DNA from: Symsagittifera roscoffensis
Taxonomy: Eukaryota > Xenacoelomorpha > Acoela > Convolutidae
DNA length: 64,000 nucleotides
Reading direction: 5' to 3'
Assembly (NCBI RefSeq): GCF_963678635.1
Contig: NW_026971418.1
Location: forward strand, 62,001-126,000
Below the pieces are notes generated by a model. It was not told the origin of the DNA. It worked only from the letters and a program-made list of their open reading frames with translations, and made no database searches. The stretch's first letter is position 1; the number at the start of each line of letters is the position of its first letter. This document shows positions 1-10,300 of the stretch, one piece after another. Position numbers and translations under genes: made by a program.

Positions 1-745
1 TTCCAAAAATCAAACTGTTTGTGGTATGGGTTTGTCTTTCGACTTTTTTGTGTTTTATTATTTCTTTCTTAGACTTTATAATAGTCTTCAAAAGAATAAA
101 TTATCCAGTTTTAAACTGGGTTAATCCGGTTTGGGTACCGTTGGTTTCCTTTTCTTAGTCATGCTGTTATTCTATGATTTGTGGTATTTAGTAAGCTGCG
201 TTGGTTAGTTTTGTTTAGTATATGATTCCTTTCCAACCGGGTTAAAGGAAAATTTGAAACATGTTATTTTATGTTAGAGTTGTTGAGTGTGAAAACTTGA
301 AACTGAAATTCATTATTTTAAACAATTCTTCGTGGGCGAGCTGTGCGAGTGTGGATAGAATTTCTGTGCGAATAAATGAAAATATCAAAAGGTTAGTACT
401 GCATTTGCATTTATTTAATTTACTACATAGAATTTAGAAATTTACTGCTAGTCATGGGGGAATATTAAGATACAAATTTTCATCATAATTAGATTTACTG
501 CTTTGGGGGAAAATATTATAGATGAATTTACTGCATTGATATTAAATTTAGAAATTTATAAGTGTAAGCGATTAATAGAATTTTAAAATTGTTTGATGAA
601 AATTGTAATTTTTATTGTTTCTTTTGTGGTTTTTGTAGGTGATTGTCGGATGAAAGCTAAAAATCTAAGGAAAACATGAATAAAGAATGGTGAGTTTTTA
701 ATACTGTAATTAGTTAGTAATATTTACTTAATTCATACTTACCTG
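1..745 (-). other. 3' noncoding region of copy 1 (partial)
   Basis: This stretch follows the last ORF of copy 1 and matches 47220 onward in copy 2 in reverse complement. No long conserved frame is visible. It begins with a splice-donor-like GTAAGT directly after the final stop codon. The copy 2 equivalent is about 1.66 kb long, so roughly 0.9 kb plus the 3' LTR is missing on the left. Confidence 0.8.
657..742 (-). promoter_or_regulatory. Candidate short intron immediately after the last stop codon (copy 1)
   Basis: On the minus strand the last ORF ends in TAA, then CAG, then GTAAGTATG, a near-consensus 5' splice site at 742. A T-rich acceptor ending TTTTTAG lies at 657. A nearer alternative acceptor at 704 (ATTACAG) follows a TACTAAC branch-point-like motif. 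Copy 2 has the same donor at 47221, one base after its stop, and an acceptor TTTTTCTAG ending at 47301. Conservation of donor and acceptor in diverged copies supports real splicing; which acceptor is used is inference. Confidence 0.45.
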
Positions 746-2551
746 TTAGTCGTCGGGGAAAAAACCGTGGGGGAAGATGTCGTGAATTATTTCTGAAGTT
801 GTTAGTAGTTTAGCTAAGATGCGGATGATATTTTTAGTCTGAAGCAGTGGCCAAAGCAATTGAAGTGCCTTAATAGTGGTTAGTTCTTCAGTGCCTACTG
901 CAAACTCATAAGGTGTGTTTTGGATTAAGTTATATAATTTGTGATTAAATTTAGTGTTGTGGATGAATTCTAAAATTGGGATTTCTATAGGTTGTACAAA
1001 CTCGTGCGGGATAAGGAAGGGTCGGGATTCTTCGGCGTTGAAGGTCTTGGTGATGGGACAGAAGATGTACATTTGGGTTATGGGGTCATAATTACGAAGA
1101 ATACCATGGAGGTTAGTGTCTTTAATACAATATGTGAAATTTAGGAAAAATGGTGAAGTGTATTTGGAATTAATGAATTGAAAACGATGGTGTGGTTGTC
1201 TAGAGGGTGTGTGTAGGTCAAAGTGATTTTGGATGAAGCGATAATAACTATATGTGTGGGTTTGTTTAGTGCGCAACATAATATCGTGTGAGCAGTGTAA
1301 ATCTCTTTCGTGTGGTGCAAGGAAATGAAAGGTTAGTGAAAATATTTTGAAGCGTTCTTTAAAACTTTCGTATGCTTGTGTGTCTGTTAATGCTTCTGAA
1401 ATAATGTGATCAAACTTTCGGTCGAAGATGTTTAGTGTAAATATATATGGTGTCTTGATGAAAAATTTCTCGGTAATTTGTGGATTAGCGAAGCGATCGT
1501 CGTCTAAGAATTGATCTTGGTTAGCTCTGATGATGTTGTGATCATAGTATTCGAGTGTATATTCGTTAGCTCTAGGTGCAGTGTGTGTTTTTAGTGATTT
1601 TTTATATCCAACGTAAGTAAATTGTCTAGCGGTTAGTGGTGTAGTGAGTCGATATAGCATGTCCGTATTTCGCTCTATATCGATGTGAGTGTTAGATAAA
1701 GGTAAGCAAAGAGGGTTAGTAAAATGATAATATGAGGTCCAAGAGAGAGTGGGCATTAAAACGTATTCATCTTCAAAGTTGCGTGTTTCGTTAGTGTCGT
1801 GGGGGGTGTTTAAGGTGTATTGTGGGAATGAGGGTAAGGTGATGGCTAAAAATTCTTTTGTATTAGTATGCTTGGGGTGGTTGATGTATTCACGGGCTGT
1901 TCCTGGTTTTGCTGGGAAAGGATGGTTGGGGAACTTTCTTTTAAAAGTGCGGTAAGCTCTATTAGTGTTGAGTGAAGATTCAGTTGATGTGGATGATGGT
2001 GCTAATGATTCAGTATAATTTGAAGAGGGTGTAGGGGTAGGGGGGTTGGATGAATTTATAGTGGAGGAGATTTGGTTTATGGTTGGGGTATTAAGGTGGT
2101 AGGGTTGTTGTTGGAGGGTAATAAAATTATCTAACTCTGGGGAGATTCGGGGGGTGTCTGGAGAATGAGATGATTGGTCAGAATGGTATGAGGAGTAGGT
2201 TGGGGTAACTTGGGAAGCATAAGAGGGTGTGGGAGTGATTGGGTCAGGGTCATTGGATAATATGGGTTGAAAAGGGGGTTGAGAAAATTTAGAAGAGTTA
2301 TGAAAATTATTGGATGGGGATGGTTCTGAGTCGGCAAATTCATCGGGGGTTTCAATATTCGGGTTATTGAGTTGTGAGATGGAATATAAAACTGAGATGT
2401 GTGAATTAGTGTCGGAATTCATGCCTGATGTTACATTACTAGGTGAAAAGTCGGGTGGCGGAAAAGCAAAAAGTGGTATTATTGGGATTGGAGAGGTAAG
2501 ATTGGTTGGGTGGGAATTTGATCGGTGTAGTGATCCAAGTTGGCGGCTCAT
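746..2551 (-). CDS. Unrecognised 601-aa protein, last ORF of the retroelement
   Basis: I do not recognise this family. Residues 1 to about 195 are rich in Ser, Pro, Thr and Asn and look disordered. From about 196 to the end the protein looks folded, with many Tyr, Phe, His and Asn residues and no signal peptide or membrane span. Its ATG overlaps the stop of the upstream env gene in the sequence ATGA, and copy 2 keeps the same overlap, so translation may depend on termination-reinitiation. The frame is also recognisable in copy 2 over its whole length despite stops, so it is a genuine gene of the element. A role in regulation, RNA export or assembly would be a guess. A splice donor follows the stop directly. 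Confidence 0.85.
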   Translation of the reverse strand: MSRQLGSLHRSNSHPTNLTSPIPIIPLFAFPPPDFSPSNVTSGMNSDTNSHISVLYSISQLNNPNIETPDEFADSEPSPSNNFHNSSKFSQPPFQPILSNDPDPITPTPSYASQVTPTYSSYHSDQSSHSPDTPRISPELDNFITLQQQPYHLNTPTINQISSTINSSNPPTPTPSSNYTESLAPSSTSTESSLNTNRAYRTFKRKFPNHPFPAKPGTAREYINHPKHTNTKEFLAITLPSFPQYTLNTPHDTNETRNFEDEYVLMPTLSWTSYYHFTNPLCLPLSNTHIDIERNTDMLYRLTTPLTARQFTYVGYKKSLKTHTAPRANEYTLEYYDHNIIRANQDQFLDDDRFANPQITEKFFIKTPYIFTLNIFDRKFDHIISEALTDTQAYESFKERFKIFSLTFHFLAPHERDLHCSHDIMLRTKQTHTYSYYRFIQNHFDLHTPSRQPHHRFQFINSKYTSPFFLNFTYCIKDTNLHGILRNYDPITQMYIFCPITKTFNAEESRPFLIPHEFVQPIEIPILEFIHNTKFNHKLYNLIQNTPYEFAVGTEELTTIKALQLLWPLLQTKNIIRILAKLLTTSEIIHDIFPHGFFPDD

Positions 2552-5166
2552 CGTGGGCTAAAAAAATGATTATTTTGAGACTGAAAAGCGGTGGTATGGG
2601 GTTGTTCAATAATTTGTTCATAAGTATTATCATCTTGTGACTGGTGTGTCATTATATGTTGGATGGGACTTTGTGATGTATTGAGTCGAAAATTTGGATT
2701 ATGTGTGATGGCTAAATTTCGAAAATTTCGTGGGACTAGGGATAGTGGATGGTTATTTGGTAGGGGTGGTAATTGTGGTGCCGTTGGCGTTATGTCTACA
2801 TTGTTATGTTCTTCGTCGTATGTATTTTGTCGTGTTGCTATTTTTGTGTTATATTCTTTTATTTGTGCGTCTAAAAGAATTTTGTTTATAGATGTAGAAA
2901 AGATTCCAAAAAATCCTGCAAAGAGTATGCGTGCTACGCTTGCTTGTCTGTTTACTTGTGTGTGTATAGCACATGTGTTGTAGATTCCTTTTAAAAGGGA
3001 GAAAAGAAATCCAATAAAGTTAAACATTGCGTATAAAATAGTCAATTTTTCTAAGATGTAGTAGGGCCATCCTAGAAAATCGAGGATCTCATTTTTGAGT
3101 GTAACAAAGCTAAAAATGTTAATTGGTGATATATCTTGGGGACGGTATTTTTCACCGTTTAGATATATGTAATCTTTAATGTCTTTAAAATATCCGCTAT
3201 AGTCTTGCGTGTAGATATCGGCAAATCCTGCGGTTTCTGCAAGTTTGCGTAAATTTTGGTCTATTGATTGTCTTTGTATAGTGTCCATTTGTGTTAATAA
3301 TTCTTGGAATTGTTGTGTTCTAATGTGATGTTGAATATCCGATTTTGAATAGATTCCTATTGATTGTAAGTCTATATTTGGGTTTCGAGCAATAGCGCGA
3401 ATGCTTTCTGGTGAAAATTTTTTGAGTGATTGCATTAATGTGGGATATGGAGTGAGAAGATAATATTTATTTTCATCAGGGTTTAGTTGTACTACATTGT
3501 GGCTGTTTTCTGATCCACATGGGACTGCGGTATCCCAGAAATAGGTTCTTCGTGAAAGTGTATCCACGAAATGTACTTTATTCTTATAAAAGATAGGGAT
3601 TCTTTTATAACATCGTTTATCTTCAAAAACGTATAGTGGTGATACTTTTTTAGTACAAGTATAAAACCATAAGATGTTTCCTTCATAGTCTAAAAAATTT
3701 GATCTATTTCCAGATAATAAGTATCCTGCATAGGGTATTTTTAATACTGCTAGTGCAAGTGATTGTAATATTTGTGTTCGTTCTAATTCGCATAGTTGGT
3801 GTAGTGTTTCTAATTCGGAGAGTGACATTTCTTGAAAAATTCGGCTAATTGTATAATCTAGTTTCATATCTAAATGAATATCATAGTGGATATTACCGAA
3901 ATATGTAGTATTCATTAGTGATAATTCTTGTAAGCGTGTGCTTCTGGTGTCATGGGGTTTTAAATGTCCACCAGGTTGTCCGTTGCTTTTTTCAAAATGA
4001 ACTGGTATATAGGATGTTCCTTCGTTTAGAGGATGACCTGTGGCATATGGGTCGATTTTTACTTTTCCAGTGGTCATGTCGAATCCTTTTTCGTATTCAA
4101 CTAATATTTCAGAGTATTGTGTTCTGTGAAGTGGATTCCTGTATTTACATGCAAGTTCTGTTTCTTGATATATTTGGAAACGTGTCAATTTATTTTCTAT
4201 ATTGTCTATGTTTCTAAAATCTGAACTTAGTTTTCGTGATGGATGGACTTGTTCATATGGAATTGATTGTATAAAATATTTTTCGTGAAATTTTATCATA
4301 CGAGCGTGTATTTTTGCTACTTGAAATGTTGTACATGTATCTTCGGGGAACCAAACAATGGTTGCTTGTGTTCTCGTTGTAGGGTCGCAATAACCTTGAT
4401 CATTTTTACAAGGTAATCGGATTCCTTGATAGATCATTGTATTATCTGATAAATCTCGTGTTAGTTGTATTTTTTCGAGTTGTATTTTCCAATCAAAAAA
4501 CATTATTTCTTGGTATCCTTTATTTTTTGTGTCTGCTTTGCAGTTTGATGGGTCATTTATACCAATGTGTGGTATCCAATGTTTATCGTGTAGGTCATAG
4601 GTTAATCGTCCGTGTGCGCCGTTATACGGGTATTTTTCGTCTAGTTTTATATGTCCTTGGTGTCTTTCAAGTTGTGATTGATGTACAGAGTCTGGAAAAA
4701 CTTGAAAATTAACTAACTTTCTTTGGGAGTTTTTATTTCGTGTGATGTTTAGTCTAAGTAATTCATTTTTACAATCGTCGGGATTGAGATGTAAAAGACG
4801 TTCTATATTACTTTGATAGAATGATTCATGGTCAAGTCGGTTTTTGTTTCCGTTCGAGACTTGTGAACAATGTACTTTCTTTTCGGAAAATGTTGCTGTG
4901 AATTTATAGCCTGTAACTGTTGTTGCTCGGGCTTTTGAATAGAGTGTTGCTATTACATCTGTGGTTTCTATAGCTTGTGGTTCTGTTTCACATTGTGATA
5001 CTTGATTTATTGCATATTTATGTAGTGTTTTTTGTTCATTTTCTTCACAATCGTAATGTGTTACTAATAAATCTTGTGGTCCTGTACGAGGAGAAGGGTT
5101 TATGTTTTGATTTGAGATTACTAGGAAAAGGAGTTGGAGAAAAATTAATAATTTTAGAATATACAT
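2548..5166 (-). CDS. env: Envelope glycoprotein, chuvirus-like (872 aa)
   Basis: The protein starts with a hydrophobic signal peptide (residues about 1-18), has a long Cys-containing ectodomain with several N-x-S/T sites, one strong membrane span at about 706-730, a second hydrophobic stretch at about 743-763, and a cytoplasmic tail to 872. Around residues 500-550 it has GNILWFYTC (C504), RCYKRIPI (C519), a Phe-Val-Asp/Arg-Thr stretch and a Pro-Cys at 550. This spacing resembles the conserved core of chuvirus glycoproteins, which have been captured by other LTR elements. That assignment is from remembered family pattern, not a search. The start overlaps the preceding ATG-less frame by 13 nt, and the stop overlaps the next ATG by 4 nt. 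It probably mediates membrane fusion, making the element potentially infectious like an errantivirus. Confidence 0.8.
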   Translation of the reverse strand: MYILKLLIFLQLLFLVISNQNINPSPRTGPQDLLVTHYDCEENEQKTLHKYAINQVSQCETEPQAIETTDVIATLYSKARATTVTGYKFTATFSEKKVHCSQVSNGNKNRLDHESFYQSNIERLLHLNPDDCKNELLRLNITRNKNSQRKLVNFQVFPDSVHQSQLERHQGHIKLDEKYPYNGAHGRLTYDLHDKHWIPHIGINDPSNCKADTKNKGYQEIMFFDWKIQLEKIQLTRDLSDNTMIYQGIRLPCKNDQGYCDPTTRTQATIVWFPEDTCTTFQVAKIHARMIKFHEKYFIQSIPYEQVHPSRKLSSDFRNIDNIENKLTRFQIYQETELACKYRNPLHRTQYSEILVEYEKGFDMTTGKVKIDPYATGHPLNEGTSYIPVHFEKSNGQPGGHLKPHDTRSTRLQELSLMNTTYFGNIHYDIHLDMKLDYTISRIFQEMSLSELETLHQLCELERTQILQSLALAVLKIPYAGYLLSGNRSNFLDYEGNILWFYTCTKKVSPLYVFEDKRCYKRIPIFYKNKVHFVDTLSRRTYFWDTAVPCGSENSHNVVQLNPDENKYYLLTPYPTLMQSLKKFSPESIRAIARNPNIDLQSIGIYSKSDIQHHIRTQQFQELLTQMDTIQRQSIDQNLRKLAETAGFADIYTQDYSGYFKDIKDYIYLNGEKYRPQDISPINIFSFVTLKNEILDFLGWPYYILEKLTILYAMFNFIGFLFSLLKGIYNTCAIHTQVNRQASVARILFAGFFGIFSTSINKILLDAQIKEYNTKIATRQNTYDEEHNNVDITPTAPQLPPLPNNHPLSLVPRNFRNLAITHNPNFRLNTSQSPIQHIMTHQSQDDNTYEQIIEQPHTTAFQSQNNHFFSPR

Positions 5167-6287
5167 GTGTATGATAATCCTGAGTATGGATTATAAAATG
5201 TAATGTAGCCAATTGTGTTTTTGGTATATCTGTCGTATTTGTATATTACTTCAGTAGTTATAAACGGTGGTGGTAGTGATTGAGCTGTTATGTTAGGTGG
5301 ATTTAGTGGGTAGGGATGTTGGGTAATATTATTTAACTTAACTGTGATTTCAAACTTTAATTGTAAACTGTTTTGTTGGAGTATTTGAATATTGTGATCA
5401 CGGATATCGTTGTGAATATCTTGGCGATATTGTAATCTATTAAGTGCCCAGTTATGAAGGCGGTTACTTTCTTGATGTTGTCCAAATAGTGGTGGAGGTG
5501 CTGTAAATGTATTCCAATCTAGTCTTAAAGGAATATTTGTTGATGATTGTTCTCGATATCTGGCGTCGAGATTATTTGGAAAATTTAAGTTAAAAGGTGG
5601 TGGTGAAATCTGGCTTATTGATGGTGTTGATGGTAGTGATAATGTTTCTGGTAGTGATGAGGATGTTGTTGTATCCGTAGAAATATCTATGGGGTCATTG
5701 ACTAAATTTGGTTCACCTTGTGTAAATGAATGTGTAGTCCAATATGGAAATCGTGATGTTTGGTTTGTAGGGTTGAAAGGATTTTCACGTATTTGCTCAG
5801 ATGTTGGTGTTGAACCTAAGTAATCTGATGGTAGGCTTGAGGTGCTACGTTGTGAAAGAAGCGTAGGGGTTTCTGGTAATATACCAATGGGGTTTTCTGG
5901 AGTGGTTTGTGATGGGGATTGAGGTATATCAAAATGAACTCGGGGAGTTTGAAAATTTCTGTTTTGTCGAGGATGTATAATTTGTCTATTTATTTCGACT
6001 GTATTTTGGTTTTGACTAGAATTTCTTATTCTATTTAGTTCTTGTGGTAGTGTTGGGTATAGGTTATATGTTGGTTCGCTTAAAGGTGCTTGTCGTTGAA
6101 CTGGTTCTAGTGGTTCTGATAAACGAGCGTGTCGTTCTTCAAAAGTGTATGGATTGTCTTGAAAAGAAATTCGTGTAGATGTTTGAGGATTTTGAGTAGT
6201 TGAAGGTGGTGTTTGGTTATCTTGGGATGATGTCGGTGAAGACTGATTCTGTGACTGTTGGGTAGCAATTTTTGATAGTTTTTTGAA
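5154..6287 (-). CDS. ATG-less, methionine-free 377-codon reading frame between membrane ORFs and env
   Basis: Reading the minus strand after a stop at 6290-6288, the frame is open for 377 codons to a TAA at 5156-5154, and I found no ATG in it. The N-terminal two thirds are rich in Pro, Ser, Thr, Gln and Asn. The last 120 residues look more structured and are closely conserved in copy 2 (41598-41963), ending Tyr-Thr-Cys-Ile-Phe. The end overlaps env by 13 nt. Conservation across two diverged copies shows it is coding. It must start at a non-AUG codon or receive its start by splicing; a simple frameshift from the upstream 62-aa ORF is excluded because the new frame has a stop at 6290-6288, beyond that ORF's own stop. 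Function unknown. Confidence 0.75.
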   Translation of the reverse strand, partial: FKKLSKIATQQSQNQSSPTSSQDNQTPPSTTQNPQTSTRISFQDNPYTFEERHARLSEPLEPVQRQAPLSEPTYNLYPTLPQELNRIRNSSQNQNTVEINRQIIHPRQNRNFQTPRVHFDIPQSPSQTTPENPIGILPETPTLLSQRSTSSLPSDYLGSTPTSEQIRENPFNPTNQTSRFPYWTTHSFTQGEPNLVNDPIDISTDTTTSSSLPETLSLPSTPSISQISPPPFNLNFPNNLDARYREQSSTNIPLRLDWNTFTAPPPLFGQHQESNRLHNWALNRLQYRQDIHNDIRDHNIQILQQNSLQLKFEITVKLNNITQHPYPLNPPNITAQSLPPPFITTEVIYKYDRYTKNTIGYITFYNPYSGLSYTCIF

Positions 6288-6295
6288 TTATTACT

Positions 6296-6484
6296 TTAGT
6301 GAGAAATTTTGTGTTTATTATAATATTCTTCCAAAAAAAGAATTAGAAGGATTGTTGCTAGGGCAAATGTGAGGATTGCTTTCTTTATACATTTACATAT
6401 TGTCAAAATGAGGGATGATAAAAATGTTATGAAAATTACAAACAATAAAAAAATATCGGTTCTACTGAAAATTGTTCGTATCAT
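6296..6484 (-). CDS. Small membrane protein, 62 aa (second of a pair)
   Basis: This short protein has two hydrophobic segments (about residues 10-30 and 37-50) separated by a Cys/Lys-rich turn with Cys-Lys-Cys-Ile-Lys-Lys, and a polar C-terminus. Its ATG overlaps the stop of the preceding small ORF as ATGA. Copy 2 keeps the same ATGA junction at 40669-40672 and much of the sequence near the C-terminus, although it is frameshifted there. The layout resembles a viroporin-like or env-helper hairpin, but that is inference. I do not recognise a family. Confidence 0.6.
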   Translation of the reverse strand: MIRTIFSRTDIFLLFVIFITFLSSLILTICKCIKKAILTFALATILLILFLEEYYNKHKISH

Positions 6485-6711
6485 TTAGACAAGTTATATG
6501 AATCGTACCTGTGGATATAATCAAGGGTTTTGGAAAGTTGGAGGAATAGTTCGAGTATAGTGTAGAAAATTAAAAAAATGTTACAAAAAATGATTAGGAT
6601 TATTAGAAAAGATTCAAGTATATCAAAAAGAAATATTATAAAGGTTTCAAGTATTGTAAAAAAATGTTTAAGATTTATGAGTAGTTGAGTAACTGATTGA
6701 GAGAAGAGCAT
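6481..6711 (-). CDS. Small hydrophobic protein, 76 aa (first of a pair)
   Basis: The protein is dominated by a Leu/Ile/Phe-rich stretch from about residue 10 to 58, enough for one or two membrane spans, followed by a polar tail ending Asp-Ser-Tyr-Asn-Leu-Ser-Lys. It is the first ORF after Gag-Pol and shares a 4-nt ATGA overlap with the next membrane ORF. The copy 2 equivalent begins at 40430 and contains several stops. The low-complexity hydrophobic composition makes homology hard to judge. The conserved junction is the main support for it being real. Confidence 0.5.
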   Translation of the reverse strand: MLFSQSVTQLLINLKHFFTILETFIIFLFDILESFLIILIIFCNIFLIFYTILELFLQLSKTLDYIHRYDSYNLSK

Positions 6712-7309
6712 TTAAGAAATGATCTCTTGGTCGAATATTTTTTGCTGTTTGAGGCGATTTTCTAGTGTGGTCGGATTATTTATTAGTTTTTTGACAAGTG
6801 GGTTGAGTTTTGTAAAAAATTGTTGGGGGCAATTTTGTTGGTGACTGGGAGGTCGTCTTTTTCTTTATTTTTGTTTGTCAAATGATCCGGGGTATGGTGA
6901 GATTTTTATACTTTAGGCTAATTAAAATGTTCATTTTGTTACTTTAGGCTAAGTTAACAAATTTGTTTTGGGGGTATTCGTGGTCTGAGTTGGGGAAATA
7001 TTGTTGATCTTTGGGTTATTAGATAAGGGAGGGGTACGGTATTATGGTGATATTTATTTTAGTTGTCAAGTTGGAGTGGTTTGCTTATTTTTGACCTGGA
7101 GGTCGTAAAGTTATAGTTATAGATGTGCCTGGAGTTCTATATGATTCGTCTAATTGGTCTTAGTTTGAGTTAGAGAAAGTGACGGATTGGATGAATCCTA
7201 TTGGTTTATTTTGAACTAGAATTATTACGTACTTGTCAGCATGTTATTTTGAAAAATGTAAATGAAAAATGTTTCGAAGGTTTCAAGATAGTGAAGTATA
7301 ATGTTAAAA
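6712..7309 (-). other. Noncoding spacer between Gag-Pol and the membrane ORFs
   Basis: About 600 nt on the sense (minus) strand without an open frame; the equivalent in copy 2 is 39818-40429. It should contain the splice acceptor for env-region transcripts, but no acceptor stood out. Confidence 0.5.
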
Positions 7310-10300
7310 TTACTTTTGAAATTCCACTTTCTTTAAAATTTTAGATTGGGGGATGAATATTTTATAGTTTTTACGTGGTTGATTTCGGAGTCTTGTTGTT
7401 TTTCTATTTTCTGATTTGTCGATTTGTTCTTGGGGTATTATTTGTTCGGTCATTTTTCTATTTTTTCTTTGTTTTGGGGATTCTTTATGGTTTTGTGTAT
7501 TGATTTTGGTGGCGGTTGGTTTTGTGTTTTGATTTTCGGTGGGGTTATCATTTTGTTCTGTGTTTTTCAGATGTGGTTCATTTTGAATGATTTTTAATCC
7601 TGTGAAAGAATATAATTGAGTTAATTCGCGGAGTGCGTATTCTTTTGGGTAATAAGGTAATAGGTTGTTTCGATGTTGAACGATTTCTTTTTTGTTTGAG
7701 TCGGTAATTTTATATGTGACATCAGTGGGTTTTGCAATTATTTGGTATGGTCCTTTTCGAAGGGGTTGTAATTTTTTAGAAATTCCTTTTTGAGTATTAA
7801 AATTAGGTATTAAAACAAATGTTCCAATTTTTAATTCGGAGGCTGGTGTAAAACGTGAATTGATTTGTTCATTAATGTTTTGTCTTTGTAATAACTTTTT
7901 TGTTATTTTTTGATAAATTTCATTGTGTTTTTTATCTCTATTTAGAATCCATTCGGTGTGTGTACCGGAGGCTAGTTTAAGAATTTGTGGGTGATGAAAA
8001 TGATCTTCATCGTGTGTATGTAAAGGTAGGTTATAACAAATTGAATCTTTATTTGGTTGACAATAACCTTGTGCGTTTTTATGAGAATTTGCTGTAAACA
8101 TTATTGGTTTGCGTGGCTTTTGGTTAAAAACCATTTCGTATGGTGACATTCCTAAAGTTGTCGTAATTTGTGAATTATACGCTAAGGGAAATAATTTTAC
8201 ATCTGCTGACCATTCGGTATATTTTGTATCATTTCCGTTGATGATACATCTAAGATATTCTTGTAATGAACGGTTCATACCTTCGACTAAGCCGTTTGTC
8301 CAAGGTGCATGAGATGTACGTGGTTTGTGTTTAATGTTATATAAATGACATAGTGTGATAATTTCATTATTTATGAATTCTGTACCGTTGTCTGTAACTA
8401 AGATTTCTGGTAGTCCGAATTTTGCTATCCAGTGTTCATAGAGTGTTGTGTAAGCGTAATAAGCGTTACAATGTGGTACTGGGTTAAGTGCTACATAATG
8501 TGTAAATGCGTCAACAATTACCATAATGTAGGAGTTTCCTTCTGATGAGGGTGAAATTGGTCCTTTAGTATCAAATGAGATACGATGGTTAAAGTACAAG
8601 CTTTGTCCTTTAAAATCTTGTTTTTGTGCTATTTGTTTTTGATTTGGGTAAGGTTTATTTAGTTGACATACTATACAGTCATTGCATAGTACTTTTATCC
8701 AAATTGGTGCATTTGGGAAGTAAAAATTTTGTATAAAATTTGAATATGTTTTTTCTGATCCAGAGTGTCCTTTAATATTTTGTGTATGTGAAATATTAAA
8801 AGCTATAAGAATCATACTTAAAGGGAGACATGGAACTGTAGATTCATTCAGGTTATACTCTAAAAGGTCTGTATTTTCGTTAATTGTTGTGTTGTTAAAT
8901 TTGCGAAAGTATCGGAGGAGTGTTTTATTTCCTAAAATGGTTGAATCTGCTTTGATAGGTTTAGTTTTATATTTGTGCCATGATTTTAGTTGTCTAATTA
9001 TCGGGTCAAGATTTTGATATTGTATCAGTGTTGAAATTGTAATCGTTTCTGTTGGGGGGAGAAAAATGTTTTCGATTTCTAATTTAGATAGGGGTATTGT
9101 ATCAAGTGGGTCATGAAGGTCAAAAACTTGATTTATTGTGTATTTTGAATCATTTGTTTGTGGTCCTGATAAATTTATTTTATCAGTTAAATCTTCTTTT
9201 TCAATTAGTGGAAAATGGTCTTTTTTAGGCAGGTGTTGTTTTGTTCGTTTTTGTTGGGTGTTATTTTTTATCCATTGAGAATATGGGATTGGTTTGAAAG
9301 TTGATGTTCCAAGTAAATCAACTTCATAATGATTATTTTGACAATCTAAATAAAGTGGGAAATGTTGTAAATTATTTATTTGTGATTGTTCAATATCAGT
9401 TTTTACTGCATATTTGCATTCTAATCGAGGTGATGTTTCGTTTTCTGCAAGGTAGAATTTTATGTTTTTGGGTATTTCAACTGTTGTTTTTCGTGTAAGT
9501 AATTCAGGTGGTGTATTTCGACTTAAGGTATCTGGTAATGCAAGATTTTTTCCTGCAGTCCAAACTATATGTAAGTTTGGAAATTTCATTAGAATTAGTT
9601 GAAATCTGTAAACTCGGTGGTTTGGATTAGACTTTTGTGTAAAAAGAAAGATGATTGGTTTATGATCTGTGAATAGAACTGTGGGATGTTTTGATCCAAG
9701 TATCAGAAATTCATATTCTGTCAGTGTATATATTATGGCTGTGCACTCTCTCATTAGAGTTGAGAGTCGTAGCTCTGCTTGAGTGAATAATCGAGAATTT
9801 GCTGATATGAGGTTCATTTTATTTGTACCATTATGTGATTGTAATAGTGCTGCACCGATGCCAAAGTTCGAAGCATCGCACATTGCATAAAATGGTTGAT
9901 TTGAATCTGGAATTGTGTTTGAAATTTGTTCAGTTAAAAGTTTCTTTACTTCTTCAAATCGTGTTTGATGTTCTGTGTTCCATTCAAAATTATTTTGTTG
10001 TCTAAGGATGTTATAAAATGGTCGTAGATATAATTGCATTTTATAAACATATTTACTTAAAAAGTTTAACATTCCAAGAAATTCTTGGATTTTCTTTTTA
10101 TTTGTTGGTGGTTGAAGTTTTTGAATAGCGTCAATGCGTGATTTCAATGGAGTGATTGTTTTTCTTTCTATATTATGTCCTAAGAATTTAACTCTTGTCA
10201 AAAAGAAGTGTGATTTATCGGGGGCGGCCTTCAGATTTTCGTTCTGAAGTATTTGGTGATATTTTTCTAAAACATTGAACATCTCGTCTTTTGTTTGTGA

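Noticed and set aside
2310..2561. Plus-strand open frames across copy 1 (for example 1749-1955, 2310-2561, 11650-12021, 12388-13020)
   Set aside because: They are antisense shadows of the intact minus-strand genes, caused by low stop frequency on the T/G-rich strand.
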